Positions 24,613 through 32,560 of a DNA stretch of 37,875 nt are shown here, piece after piece. The stretch's first letter is position 1. Every line of letters starts with the position of its first letter. The position numbers and the translations under genes were made by a program. This DNA comes from Lachnospiraceae bacterium UBA1721. Lineage in GTDB: Bacteria; Bacillota; Clostridia; Lachnospirales; Lachnospiraceae. The stretch spans positions 7,922 through 45,796 of the forward strand of contig DCIR01000010.1 in the NCBI GenBank assembly GCA_002317155.1, in the 5' to 3' direction. The notes beneath the pieces are model-generated. The model worked only from the letters and a program-made list of their open reading frames with translations, had not been told where the DNA came from and did not search any database.

Positions 24613-25161
24613 ATGAGAGTTATTGCAGGAACTGCACGAAGCCTTCCTCTTAAGGCTCCCGAAGGTTTGGATACAAGACCTACCCAGGACAGAATAAAGG
24701 AAACCTTATTTAACATATTACAGATGGATATTCCTGAATGTGTATTTGTAGATATGTTTGCAGGCAGTGGCGGAATCGGCATAGAGGCATTAAGCCGCGG
24801 TGCCAGAAAAGCATATTTTATTGATAACAGCCCCGCTGCAAATATGTGCATTAATGAAAACCTTGCATTTACCAAATTTACTGACCGTGCTATAGTATTT
24901 AAGCAGGACATAAGTGCTGCATTATACAATATTTATGAGAAACACGTCGATATTATTTTCATGGATCCTCCTTATAAGCAGGATTATGAAAAAAATGTAC
25001 TTATGCATCTGCAGAATGTAAAGTATTGTGACGAGGATACTCTCATTATTATTGAAGCTGATCTCAGTACTGATTTTTCATATGCAGAGGAGCTCGGCTA
25101 CACAATCACCAGAGAAAAGAAATACAAAACCAATAAGCATGTATTCTTAAGAAAAGAGTAA
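24613..25161 (+). CDS. rsmD: 16S rRNA (guanine966-N2)-methyltransferase RsmD
   Basis: RsmD methylates G966 of 16S rRNA in the 30S subunit. It has 182 residues, typical. The N-terminus MRVIAGTARSLPLKAP ... TRPTQDRIKETLFN is diagnostic. The SAM-binding motif is FVDMFAGSGGIGIEALSRGA (about 45-64), and the catalytic motif IIFMDPPYK corresponds to DPPY of N2-guanine methyltransferases. CGGAG lies 7-8 nt before ATG. It is followed after 3 nt by coaD, the conserved rsmD-coaD pair in Firmicutes. It probably continues from the topoisomerase transcript, since no terminator lies in the 29-nt gap. Confidence 0.96.
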   Translation: MRVIAGTARSLPLKAPEGLDTRPTQDRIKETLFNILQMDIPECVFVDMFAGSGGIGIEALSRGARKAYFIDNSPAANMCINENLAFTKFTDRAIVFKQDISAALYNIYEKHVDIIFMDPPYKQDYEKNVLMHLQNVKYCDEDTLIIIEADLSTDFSYAEELGYTITREKKYKTNKHVFLRKE

Positions 25162-25164
25162 TCT

Positions 25165-25653
25165 ATGAAGAGAGCAGTATATCCCGGAAGCTTTGATCCG
25201 ATGACATTAGGACATCTTGATATCATTAAGAGAGCATCAAAAATGTTTGATGAATTAATTGTTGCTGTACTCAATAATAATGCAAAGAGTCCGTTGTTTT
25301 CTGTTGATGAGCGTGTTAAAATATTAAAGATGGCGACTGCGGACCTGCCTAATGTTAAGGTGGATTCGTTCAGTGGCTTATTATGTGATTATGCACGTGA
25401 TAATAATCTTCATGTTGCAGTAAGAGGTCTTCGAGCTGTTACCGATTTTGAGTATGAACTTCAGCTTGCTCAGACCAACAGAATGATTTCTAACAATAGT
25501 CTTGATACTATATTCCTGACTACATCACTTGAGTACTCATATTTGAGTTCTTCCGGTGTAAAAGAGATTGCTTATTTTGGTGGCGACATCAGTAAGACAG
25601 TTCCTGAATTTGTAGCAGAAATGATAAGAGAGAAAATTAATTCTAAAAAGTGA
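25165..25653 (+). CDS. coaD: Pantetheine-phosphate adenylyltransferase
   Basis: CoaD transfers AMP from ATP to 4'-phosphopantetheine, giving dephospho-CoA, the penultimate step of coenzyme A synthesis. It has 162 residues, standard. The nucleotidyltransferase signature is YPGSFDPMTLGHLDII with the (T/H)xGH motif. Other conserved parts are RGLRAVTDFEYELQLAQTNR, and the C-terminal SSSGVKEIAYFGGDISKTVP, corresponding to the ISSTxVRE-like loop. The gene is tightly placed after rsmD and 7 nt before the coiled-coil gene. All expected active-site regions are intact. Confidence 0.97.
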   Translation: MKRAVYPGSFDPMTLGHLDIIKRASKMFDELIVAVLNNNAKSPLFSVDERVKILKMATADLPNVKVDSFSGLLCDYARDNNLHVAVRGLRAVTDFEYELQLAQTNRMISNNSLDTIFLTTSLEYSYLSSSGVKEIAYFGGDISKTVPEFVAEMIREKINSKK

Positions 25654-25660
25654 GGATGTT

Positions 25661-26257
25661 ATGGAGAGAAAATTAGACAGCCAGATTTTCCAGATTATAG
25701 ATGAGATGGAAGATTACATCAGCAACTGTAAAGGTGTATTCATGTCTTCCGAGAAAATCCAGGTTAATCGTGAAGTTATGGAGGAGTATCTCAGAGATCT
25801 TAAGAGAAAAGCTCCCGATGAAATAGAAAAGTATCGTAAGATTATCCGTAAGCAGGAAGAGATTCTCAACGATGCCAAGAGCCGCGCAGAACAGCTCATC
25901 GCACAGACCGAAGCTCAGACAGATGAGATGGTTAGTGAGAACGAAGTTATGAGACGTGCATACGCTCAGGCTGACGAGGTAGTAAGAATGGCTCAGGAGC
26001 AGGCACAGATGCTTGTTGACAGTGCTGCAATGGAAGCTAATGAACTCAGAGCCGCAGCTTCACAGTATATGGAAGAAGTAATGATTTATCTTGAGAATGT
26101 AATTGCTGCTTCAACCAAGGCTGCTAATGATCAGTACGGAAGTCTCATCAATACTCTTAACAGCTATGCTGATAAGATTAAGGGAGACCACAGACAGCTT
26201 CATCCTGAAGAGGTTGAGATGGTTACCGAGGAAATCGTTCAGGAAACACAGGAATAA
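25661..26257 (+). CDS. Coiled-coil protein of unknown function downstream of coaD
   Basis: I do not recognise a named family. The 198-residue protein is soluble, with no membrane segment, and largely helical. Its central part (about 45-150) is a long coiled coil rich in Glu, Gln, Ala and Arg (KYRKIIRKQEEILNDAKSRA, EQLIAQTEAQTDEMVSENE), reminiscent of ATP synthase b/E-subunit or DivIVA-like stalks. That resemblance may only reflect composition. The N-terminus (SQIFQIIDEMEDYISNCKG) looks like a short conserved domain, and the C-terminus is acidic. GAGGAT lies 4-5 nt before ATG. Similar coiled-coil genes after coaD occur in Clostridia. A role in envelope or division scaffolding is possible but not supported directly. 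Confidence 0.7.
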   Translation: MERKLDSQIFQIIDEMEDYISNCKGVFMSSEKIQVNREVMEEYLRDLKRKAPDEIEKYRKIIRKQEEILNDAKSRAEQLIAQTEAQTDEMVSENEVMRRAYAQADEVVRMAQEQAQMLVDSAAMEANELRAAASQYMEEVMIYLENVIAASTKAANDQYGSLINTLNSYADKIKGDHRQLHPEEVEMVTEEIVQETQE

Positions 26258-26264
26258 TTATTCT

Positions 26265-26293
26265 TACCGGTTTTCCGAAAAGGGGAACCGGTA
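26265..26293 (+). terminator. Stem-loop, probable weak terminator
   Basis: A 12-bp stem with two G-U pairs (26265-26276 with 26282-26293) and loop GAAAA follows the coiled-coil gene by 7 nt. The tail TTATTAT is not a clean T run, so it may be a partial terminator or an mRNA stability hairpin. Confidence 0.55.
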
Positions 26294-26315
26294 TTATTAT
26301 GGGTAATTCTAAAGA

Positions 26316-27014
26316 ATGAGATTAGATAAATTTTTATGTGACTGTAATGTAGGCACCAGGTCTCAGGTTAAAGATTATGTTAAAAAAGGACTTGTACAGA
26401 TCAACGGACAGCAGGTTAAAAAATCAGATGTAGCTATTAACGAAACTACTGATTGCATCACATTTAAGGGTGAACAAATTCAATACAGAAAGTATGTATA
26501 TATTGTCCTTAATAAACCTGCCGGAATCATAACCGCCACAGAAGACAAGCGTGCCAATACGGTAATGGACCTTATTAAGCCACTCCCTGTCAAAGATATG
26601 TTTCCTGTAGGAAGACTTGATAAAGATACCACAGGTCTACTGTTGATAACTAATGACGGAGATCTGGCTCACAAGTTATTAAGTCCCAAATATCACGTTG
26701 ATAAAACTTATATAGTAACTACTGCCAAGCCTGTTACCCAGGCAGATATCGATTCTTTAACACAAGGAGTTGATATCGGAGATGATAAACCTACACTTCC
26801 GGCAAAAGCTTCTTTATTAAGCGATGGACGCCTTGAATTAACTATTCATGAAGGCCGATACCATCAGGTCAAAAGAATGCTTGAAGCTGTAAACAATGAG
26901 GTGACTGCATTGCACCGCAGTAGTTTTGGACCGCTTGAGTTGGATGACAATATGGAAAGCGGCAGTTGGAGAGAATTAACAGAAGATGAAATTAGCAAGA
27001 TTAATGTCAGGTGA
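26316..27014 (+). CDS. RsuA-family pseudouridine synthase
   Basis: This enzyme of the RsuA/RluB/RluE/RluF family isomerises a uridine in rRNA. It has 232 residues. The N-terminal S4 RNA-binding domain is MRLDKFLCDCNVGTRSQVKDYVKKGLVQING. The catalytic domain has YIVLNKPAGIITATEDKR and the active-site motif VGRLDKDTTGLLLITNDGDL, with the catalytic Asp in RLDKDT. A KRMLEAVNNEV-type motif near the end (HQVKRMLEAV) is typical for RsuA, which modifies U516 of 16S rRNA in E. coli. Target specificity is inferred only. The ribosome site is poor (AAAG), perhaps reflecting the hairpin just upstream. The 3' end overlaps the next gene by 29 nt. Confidence 0.93.
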   Translation: MRLDKFLCDCNVGTRSQVKDYVKKGLVQINGQQVKKSDVAINETTDCITFKGEQIQYRKYVYIVLNKPAGIITATEDKRANTVMDLIKPLPVKDMFPVGRLDKDTTGLLLITNDGDLAHKLLSPKYHVDKTYIVTTAKPVTQADIDSLTQGVDIGDDKPTLPAKASLLSDGRLELTIHEGRYHQVKRMLEAVNNEVTALHRSSFGPLELDDNMESGSWRELTEDEISKINVR

Positions 27015-27570
27015 CAAATATAAAGGTGAAAAACATTATCTCAGAAACCAGAGGAATTATGAACTGGCAAAAACCATTATATTATTTGTTATTGCTATAG
27101 GCCTTTTTGTAGCAGGACTAATTATAAACAAAGGCAACAAAGCCAACATTTTTACCATTGTGGCTGTTTTAGGATGTCTTCCTGCCAGTAAATGCCTTGT
27201 CGAACTTATTATGTTCATCAGATATAAGACATGTAATGATGAACTGTCTGACAAAATAGAAGCTGCTTCAACCGGTCTGATTCAGGCATATGATCGCGTA
27301 TTCACATCAAAAGAAAAGACGCATCCCATAGACCATTTAGTAATCAACAACAATTCGCTTTGTTGCTATACTTCTGCTAAAAAATTCTCAGAAGCTGATT
27401 TTCAAAAGCATATAAATGTATATCTTAAGGCTGAAAATATTAAAGATACTACCATCAAGGTTTTTACTGACGATAAAAAATACCTTGAAAGAATATCCAA
27501 CATGTCAGCAGACAATAACACATCAAAAGATAATGACATCTTAAATCTACTTTTAAGTATTTCTTTATAA
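26986..27570 (+). CDS. Small membrane protein of unknown function
   Basis: This is a 194-residue hypothetical protein with two adjacent hydrophobic helices near residues 30-50 (TIILFVIAIGLFVAGLII) and 55-77 (IFTIVAVLGCLPASKCLVEL). A cytoplasmic-looking C-terminal part of about 110 residues follows (DHLVINNNSLCCYTSAKKFS). I recognise no domain. It begins inside rsuA; the first ATG is 26986 and a second is at 27004, neither with a good ribosome site, consistent with coupling to rsuA. It lies between two pseudouridine synthase genes and ends 15 nt before the second. The placement suggests a conserved local operon, but no link to RNA modification can be shown. Confidence 0.72.
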   Translation: MKLARLMSGDKYKGEKHYLRNQRNYELAKTIILFVIAIGLFVAGLIINKGNKANIFTIVAVLGCLPASKCLVELIMFIRYKTCNDELSDKIEAASTGLIQAYDRVFTSKEKTHPIDHLVINNNSLCCYTSAKKFSEADFQKHINVYLKAENIKDTTIKVFTDDKKYLERISNMSADNNTSKDNDILNLLLSISL

Positions 27571-27585
27571 TCACAGAGGTTATCA

Positions 27586-28578
27586 ATGCAAAAATTCGTA
27601 ATAGGTAAAAACGAAGCAGGACAGCGATTCGATAAATTTCTTGCTAAATATTTACCTCAAGCGCCCAAAAGTCTTATATACAAAATGCTCCGCAAAAAGA
27701 ATATTACTCTCAACGGCAAAAAAGCTACCGGAAACGAAATGCTTAACATAGAAGACACTGTTGAGAGTTTCTTTTCTGATGAAACCTTTGATAATTTTTC
27801 CGCAAAACAGCAAACATCAAAACAACAAAAACGCATAACAAAGCATATTAATGTATCAGCCAAAGACATTATATATGAGGATGAGCATATCCTGCTTGTT
27901 GATAAAAAGCCCGGTGTACTGACTCAAAAAGCAGAAGCAAAAGACTATTCACTTAATGAATGGCTTATTGATTATATGCTTGAAAGCAAAGCAATCACAC
28001 CCGAGGAATTAAAAACCTTTAAGCCTTCAGTATGTAATCGTTTGGACAGGAATACAGGTGGAATAGTTATATGCGGAAAAAGCTTGGCCGGCATTCAGGC
28101 AATGACTGAATTGATTCGAACCAAAGATATAGGAAAGCATTATCTTACCCTTTGCCACGGATCATTTAAGCATGAAGGCCGTACTGAAGCTGTAATTACA
28201 AAAGATGAGAAGAGTAACAAATCCACAGTAAGTCTTGAATCTAAAAATGACAGTTCCTCAACAATCATTACCGAATTCAAAATACTGAAAAATTATAAAG
28301 AAGCTACTTTGCTTGATGTCAACCTTCTGACAGGTAAATCTCATCAGATAAGAGCTCAATTGTCTTCATTTGGTAATCCTATATACGGTGATAAAAAATA
28401 CGGAAGCGCCAAAAACAATAATAAAACGGAGTCACAACTTAAATATCAGTTACTTTATGCATATAAGTTGATTTTTCCCGACAAAGATAAACTTCCCACA
28501 AATTTAGCACCATTGGCATCAAAAGTATTCGAGCTTCCCATGCCTGAATATTTCAAGGAAGTAATAGATAAGCTGTAA
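27586..28578 (+). CDS. RluA-family pseudouridine synthase
   Basis: This is an RluA/RluC/RluD-type pseudouridine synthase acting on 23S rRNA or tRNA uridines. It has 330 residues. The N-terminal S4 domain is AGQRFDKFLAKYLPQAPKSLIYKMLRKK in outline. The catalytic domain begins IIYEDEHILLVDKKPGVLTQ and has the signature CNRLDRNTGGIVICGKS with catalytic Asp in RLDRNT. The later LLTGKSHQIRAQLSSFGNPI matches the family TGRxHQIRxH motif with K for R in the third place and Q for H at the end. It is co-oriented with the RsuA-type gene and the small membrane gene. The exact rRNA target is not readable. Confidence 0.94.
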   Translation: MQKFVIGKNEAGQRFDKFLAKYLPQAPKSLIYKMLRKKNITLNGKKATGNEMLNIEDTVESFFSDETFDNFSAKQQTSKQQKRITKHINVSAKDIIYEDEHILLVDKKPGVLTQKAEAKDYSLNEWLIDYMLESKAITPEELKTFKPSVCNRLDRNTGGIVICGKSLAGIQAMTELIRTKDIGKHYLTLCHGSFKHEGRTEAVITKDEKSNKSTVSLESKNDSSSTIITEFKILKNYKEATLLDVNLLTGKSHQIRAQLSSFGNPIYGDKKYGSAKNNNKTESQLKYQLLYAYKLIFPDKDKLPTNLAPLASKVFELPMPEYFKEVIDKL

Positions 28579-28672
28579 TTAAATACAAAAATACATTATA
28601 GACAACACATTACAACATATATAGACACATAAAACACAAAATAAGCACAACAAAACTCATCAGGTAATATAC

Positions 28673-29209
28673 ATGACATCATGGAAATCACGTGGTCTTC
28701 GAGGTTCTGCTCTCGAGGATATGATTAACAGAACAAATGAAAAGTATTTGGAAAACGGTCTGGCGTTAATTCAAAAGATTCCTACGCCAATAACACCGAT
28801 AAACATTGACAAAGAAACCAGACACATTACCCTGGCATATTTTGATCAGAAGAGTACTGTCGACTACATAGGTGCAGTACAGGGACTTCCGGTATGCTTT
28901 GATGCCAAAGAATGTGCTACAGATACATTCTCACTTCAAAATATCCATGATCACCAGGTTGAGTTCATGGAAAACTTCGAAAAACAGGGCGGTATAGCAT
29001 TTTTCCTGATATATTATACCAACCGTGATGAGATGTATTATCTTCCTTTACAAATGCTGAAATTTTTCTGGAACAGAGCAAAAGAAGGCGGACGTAAGAG
29101 TTTTAGATATGATGAACTTAATCCTGATTACTTTTTTACCAAGAATTCAGGAATGCTTGTACCGTATCTTGATAAATTACAGCAGGACTTAAATGACAGA
29201 CCCGACTGA
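28673..29209 (+). CDS. recU: Holliday junction resolvase RecU
   Basis: RecU is the Firmicutes Holliday junction resolvase, cutting junctions moved by RuvAB (encoded 26 kb upstream). It has 178 residues. The fold markers are GLRGSALEDMINRTNEKYLE, IQKIPTPITP, the catalytic strand KSTVDYIGAVQGLPVCFDAK with the Asp/Lys nuclease residues, then ECATDTFSLQNIHDHQVEFM and GGIAFFLIYYTNRDEMYYLP. The N-terminal basic tail is shorter than in Bacillus RecU. The 94-nt leader is almost free of G on the coding strand, and the ribosome site (AGG) is weak. In many Firmicutes recU is next to a PBP1 gene; here the next unit is the his operon. Confidence 0.93.
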   Translation: MTSWKSRGLRGSALEDMINRTNEKYLENGLALIQKIPTPITPINIDKETRHITLAYFDQKSTVDYIGAVQGLPVCFDAKECATDTFSLQNIHDHQVEFMENFEKQGGIAFFLIYYTNRDEMYYLPLQMLKFFWNRAKEGGRKSFRYDELNPDYFFTKNSGMLVPYLDKLQQDLNDRPD

Positions 29210-29242
29210 ATAAATATATAAACAGATACAAAATATTAATGC

Positions 29243-29271
29243 TTGACTTCACTAAACATATTGTATATACT
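29243..29271 (+). promoter_or_regulatory. Sigma-A-type promoter of the his operon
   Basis: TTGACT (29243-29248, 5/6), a 17-bp spacer and TATACT (29266-29271, 5/6). This is one of the best promoter matches in the window. Transcription should start near 29278, leaving a leader of about 58 nt before hisZ, too short for a T-box or a his leader peptide attenuator. Confidence 0.8.
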
Positions 29272-29320
29272 AACAAACAGTTTAGTGATTTATCACATTA
29301 GCACTTTACCATAGTAAAGT
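29250..29320 (+). promoter_or_regulatory. Cluster of inverted repeats at the his promoter (candidate operators)
   Basis: There are three dyads: CACTAAAC (29250-29257) with GTTTAGTG (29280-29287), bracketing the -10; GTGAT-TT-ATCAC (29285-29296), just after the start; and ACTTTAC-CATA-GTAAAGT (29303-29320), immediately before the ribosome site. They could bind a repressor such as a HisR/YerC-type regulator or fold in mRNA. Confidence 0.5.
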
Positions 29321-29335
29321 TAAGGAGTTATGAAA

Positions 29336-30454
29336 ATGAGCCAGTCGTTATTACACACACCTGAAGGCGTAAGAGATATTTACGGCCAGGAATATTGCAA
29401 TAAAGCATACGTAGAAGCAAAAATGAGCAATGTTATTGCCAGCTTCGGATATGAAACTATAGAAACCCCTACCTTTGAATTCTTTGATGTATTTTCTAAG
29501 GAAGTAGGAACTATCCCCAGTAAGGAACTCTATAAGTTCTTCGATAAGGAAAATAATACACTTGTATTAAGACCCGACTTTACACCTTCAATTGCAAGAT
29601 GTGCAGCTAAGTATTTCCTCGAAAAGAACGAGCCTATTCGTTTCTCATATCTTGGAAGTGCATTTGCCAGAACAAGTTCTCTTCAGGGTAAATTATGTGA
29701 GTCAACAGAGCTCGGTGCTGAGCTTATCGGAGATGATTCAGTATATGCCGATGGCGAAGTGATTGCACTTGCTATCAGAAGCTTACTTGCTACAGGACTT
29801 AAGGACTTCAGAGTAAGTATCGGACATATTGGATATTTCAAGGGATTATGTGAGCAGGCCGGACTTGATGAAGCTACAGAGCTTGAATTAAGAGGACTTA
29901 TCTCTGGAAAGAATCATTTTGCTGCAATGGCGCTTATTGATCAGACCGACATTGAGCCTGTTATTAAGGAAAAGCTTCTCGGAATAGCAGATTCATTCCC
30001 TGATTTGGATACACTTTCATCAGCAAAAGATAACGTAACCAATCAGAAATCATTAGATGCAATCAATAGACTCGAGGCTCTTTACAATGTACTCAAAGCA
30101 TACGGATATGAGAGTTATATTAATTTCGATTTAAGTATGCTCAGCAAATATAATTATTATACAGGAGTTATTTTCAGAGTATACACATACGGTGTAGGTA
30201 AGCCTATTGTTAAGGGAGGAAGATATGATAATCTTCTTGCTCATTTTGGTAAATCAGCTGCAGCTATCGGTTTCGTACTTCAGGTAGACGATATCCTCGA
30301 AGCTCTCAATAGCCAAAAGATTGATCTTCCTGCGAAGGATGAACCAATAGTAATCGAATATGATACTAACGATTCAGATGGTTTTGCTAAGGCAGTTGCC
30401 AAGGCTGATGAGCTTAGAAAGCAGGGCAAAAACGTAATCGTAAACCATAATTAA
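29336..30454 (+). CDS. hisZ: ATP phosphoribosyltransferase regulatory subunit HisZ
   Basis: HisZ is a catalytically inactive histidyl-tRNA synthetase paralogue that forms an octamer with short HisG and gives histidine feedback control of the first step of histidine synthesis. It has 373 residues. The class II synthetase fold is visible: TPEGVRDIYGQEY, then motif 2 region LRPDFTPSIARCAAKYFLE and the C-terminal GGRYDNLLAHFGKSAAAIGF. It has no anticodon-binding domain. I chose ATG 29336, 8 nt after AAGGAG; ATG 29330 would leave only 2 nt. It is first gene of the his operon. Its presence agrees with the short HisG that follows. Confidence 0.95.
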   Translation: MSQSLLHTPEGVRDIYGQEYCNKAYVEAKMSNVIASFGYETIETPTFEFFDVFSKEVGTIPSKELYKFFDKENNTLVLRPDFTPSIARCAAKYFLEKNEPIRFSYLGSAFARTSSLQGKLCESTELGAELIGDDSVYADGEVIALAIRSLLATGLKDFRVSIGHIGYFKGLCEQAGLDEATELELRGLISGKNHFAAMALIDQTDIEPVIKEKLLGIADSFPDLDTLSSAKDNVTNQKSLDAINRLEALYNVLKAYGYESYINFDLSMLSKYNYYTGVIFRVYTYGVGKPIVKGGRYDNLLAHFGKSAAAIGFVLQVDDILEALNSQKIDLPAKDEPIVIEYDTNDSDGFAKAVAKADELRKQGKNVIVNHN

Positions 30455-30538
30455 TGATACTTATCCTTCATTAATCACGCGGCAACGATAAATTACAAAT
30501 CATATTACATATAAATTTACTTAAACAGGTATAAAACA

Positions 30539-31192
30539 ATGGCAAACGACAGATATTTAACATTTGCACTCGGCAAAGGCCGTCTTGCAAATAAAACAAT
30601 GGAATTACTCGAATCAATAGGTATCACCTGTGAGGAGATTAAAGATAAAAATACAAGAAAGCTTATTTTTGTAAATGAAGAGCTCAAGCTTAAATTCTTC
30701 CTTTCAAAAGGTCCCGATGTACCTACCTATGTTGAATATGGTGCTGCAGACATCGGTGTAGTCGGAAGCGACACAATCATGGAAGAAAACCGCAACGTAT
30801 ATGAAGTATTGGATCTCGGATTCGGAAAATGCAGAATGTGTGTATGCGGACCTGCATCCGCAGCTGAGCTTCTCCAGCATCATGAGAGAATCAGAGTTGC
30901 CAGTAAGTATCCCAGAATTGCAAGGGATTATTTCTATAATCAGAAGCATCAGACCGTAGATATTATCAAATTAAACGGTTCTGTAGAGCTTGGCCCCATC
31001 GTTAATCTTACAGATGTAATTGTAGATATAGTAGAGACAGGTTCAACACTTCGCGAGAATGGACTTCAGGTCCTCGAAGAAGTATGTCCACTTTCTGCAA
31101 GAGTAATCGTTAATCCTGTAAGTATGCAGATGGAAAATGAGAGAATTAAGGACATAGTAACCAAGCTTAAGGAAGCTATTTCTAAACAGTAA
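30539..31192 (+). CDS. hisG: ATP phosphoribosyltransferase catalytic subunit, short form
   Basis: HisG condenses ATP with PRPP, the committed step of histidine synthesis. It has 217 residues, the HisZ-dependent short form without the C-terminal regulatory domain. The start YLTFALGKGRLANKTMELLE is characteristic, followed by YGAADIGVVGSDTIMEE and the PRPP-binding region IVDIVETGSTLRENGLQVLE. The ribosome site is weak (AGGT 9-10 nt upstream). The 84-nt gap after hisZ contains an AT-rich 8-bp inverted repeat (30450-30457 with 30468-30474) but no terminator. Confidence 0.96.
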   Translation: MANDRYLTFALGKGRLANKTMELLESIGITCEEIKDKNTRKLIFVNEELKLKFFLSKGPDVPTYVEYGAADIGVVGSDTIMEENRNVYEVLDLGFGKCRMCVCGPASAAELLQHHERIRVASKYPRIARDYFYNQKHQTVDIIKLNGSVELGPIVNLTDVIVDIVETGSTLRENGLQVLEEVCPLSARVIVNPVSMQMENERIKDIVTKLKEAISKQ

Positions 31193-31259
31193 TTAACACA
31201 TTAGTGTCATTTTATGATAAATTAGTATTGTCATTTTACTAATTGCAAAGGAGCAAATC

Positions 31260-32558
31260 ATGAAAAAGGTTAAATTGACAGCCGAAACAAAAAATCAGAT
31301 TTTAGAGAATCTTTTAAAGAGAAATCCCAGTCAGTATACTCAGTATGAGCAGACTGTAAACGACATTATAAGCAATATTCGTACCAATAAGGACAAAGCT
31401 CTTTTTGAATACACAGCTAAGTTCGATGGATTTGAGCTTACTCCCGATAATATTCTTGTTACTAAGGAAGAAATCGAAGCAGCTTATAAAGAGCTTGATC
31501 CCGAGCTTATCAATGTATTAAAGGAAGCCGCTGAAAACATACGTGTATTCCACACAAAGCAGCTTCGCAATAGCTGGTTTGACGCTAAGGAAGACGGAAC
31601 TATCGTTGGAATGAAGATCACCGCAATCGAGAGAGCGGGTGTATATGTTCCCGGTGGTAAGGCTGCTTATCCCAGCAGTGTTCTTATGAATGTTATTCCC
31701 GCAAAGGTTGCAGGTGTAAAAGATATAATCATGGTTACACCTCCCGGCAAGACCGGTGTGATTAATCCCGGCACTCTTGTTGCAGCTGATATTGCCGGTG
31801 TAGACAGAATTTATAAGGTAGGCGGTGCTCAGGCTATTGCAGCTATGGCATTCGGTACAGAATCAGTTCCCAAGGTAGACAAAATCGCAGGCCCCGGAAA
31901 CATCTATGTAGCCCTCGCTAAAAAGGCTGTTTACGGACACTGCAGCATCGATTCCATCGCAGGCCCCAGCGAAGTTATGGTTCTTGCTGATGAAACCGCA
32001 AATGCACACTATGTTGCCGCAGATCTTCTTAGCCAGGCTGAGCACGATGAGCTTGCAAGTGCAATACTTGTAACCACTTCAGAAAAGCTTGCTGATGAAG
32101 TTAATAAAGAGATTGATGGTTATCTTCTCAAGCTTGAGAGAGAGCCTATCATGAGAAAATCACTGGATAATTACGGATACATCCTTCTTGCTGACAATAT
32201 TCAGGACGGAATAGATGCCGTTAACGAGATAGCATCAGAGCACCTTGAAATTCTCACAGCTAATCCCTGGGAGACTATGACCAAGGTAAGAAATGCAGGT
32301 GCAATTTTCCTCGGAGAATATTCATCTGAGCCTCTCGGAGATTACTTCGCAGGTCCCAACCACATTCTTCCTACCAATGGAACCGCTAAGTTCTTCTCAC
32401 CTGTAAATATTGATGATTTCATCAAGAAGACCAGTATCATTTCATACTCTAAGGAAGCTCTTTCTAAGGTACACAAGCAGATTGAGCTTTTTGCCAAGAG
32501 TGAAGGACTTACCGCACACGCTAACAGTATTGCTGTACGTTTTGAAGAGGAGAATTAA
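31260..32558 (+). CDS. hisD: Histidinol dehydrogenase
   Basis: HisD is the zinc enzyme that oxidises L-histidinol to histidine in two NAD-dependent steps. It has 432 residues, typical length. Features seen are RAGVYVPGGKAAYPSSVLMN, GGAQAIAAMAFGTESVPKVD, KIAGPGNIYVALAKK, the zinc/catalytic LLSQAEHDELA and the signature FAGPNHILPTNGTAKF with its conserved His. AAAGGAG lies 6 nt before ATG. The 67-nt gap before it contains direct and inverted repeats. It is followed after 2 nt by hisB. Confidence 0.97.
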   Translation: MKKVKLTAETKNQILENLLKRNPSQYTQYEQTVNDIISNIRTNKDKALFEYTAKFDGFELTPDNILVTKEEIEAAYKELDPELINVLKEAAENIRVFHTKQLRNSWFDAKEDGTIVGMKITAIERAGVYVPGGKAAYPSSVLMNVIPAKVAGVKDIIMVTPPGKTGVINPGTLVAADIAGVDRIYKVGGAQAIAAMAFGTESVPKVDKIAGPGNIYVALAKKAVYGHCSIDSIAGPSEVMVLADETANAHYVAADLLSQAEHDELASAILVTTSEKLADEVNKEIDGYLLKLEREPIMRKSLDNYGYILLADNIQDGIDAVNEIASEHLEILTANPWETMTKVRNAGAIFLGEYSSEPLGDYFAGPNHILPTNGTAKFFSPVNIDDFIKKTSIISYSKEALSKVHKQIELFAKSEGLTAHANSIAVRFEEEN

Positions 32559-32560
32559 GG

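Noticed and set aside
29210..29335. T-box or leader-peptide attenuator before the his operon
   Set aside because: The leader from the predicted start is only about 58 nt; there is no specifier/antiterminator structure, no His-codon run and no terminator.
30450..30474. 8-bp inverted repeat after hisZ as a terminator
   Set aside because: The stem is AT-only apart from one G-C pair, has a 10-nt loop and no T tail, and hisG continues the pathway directly downstream.
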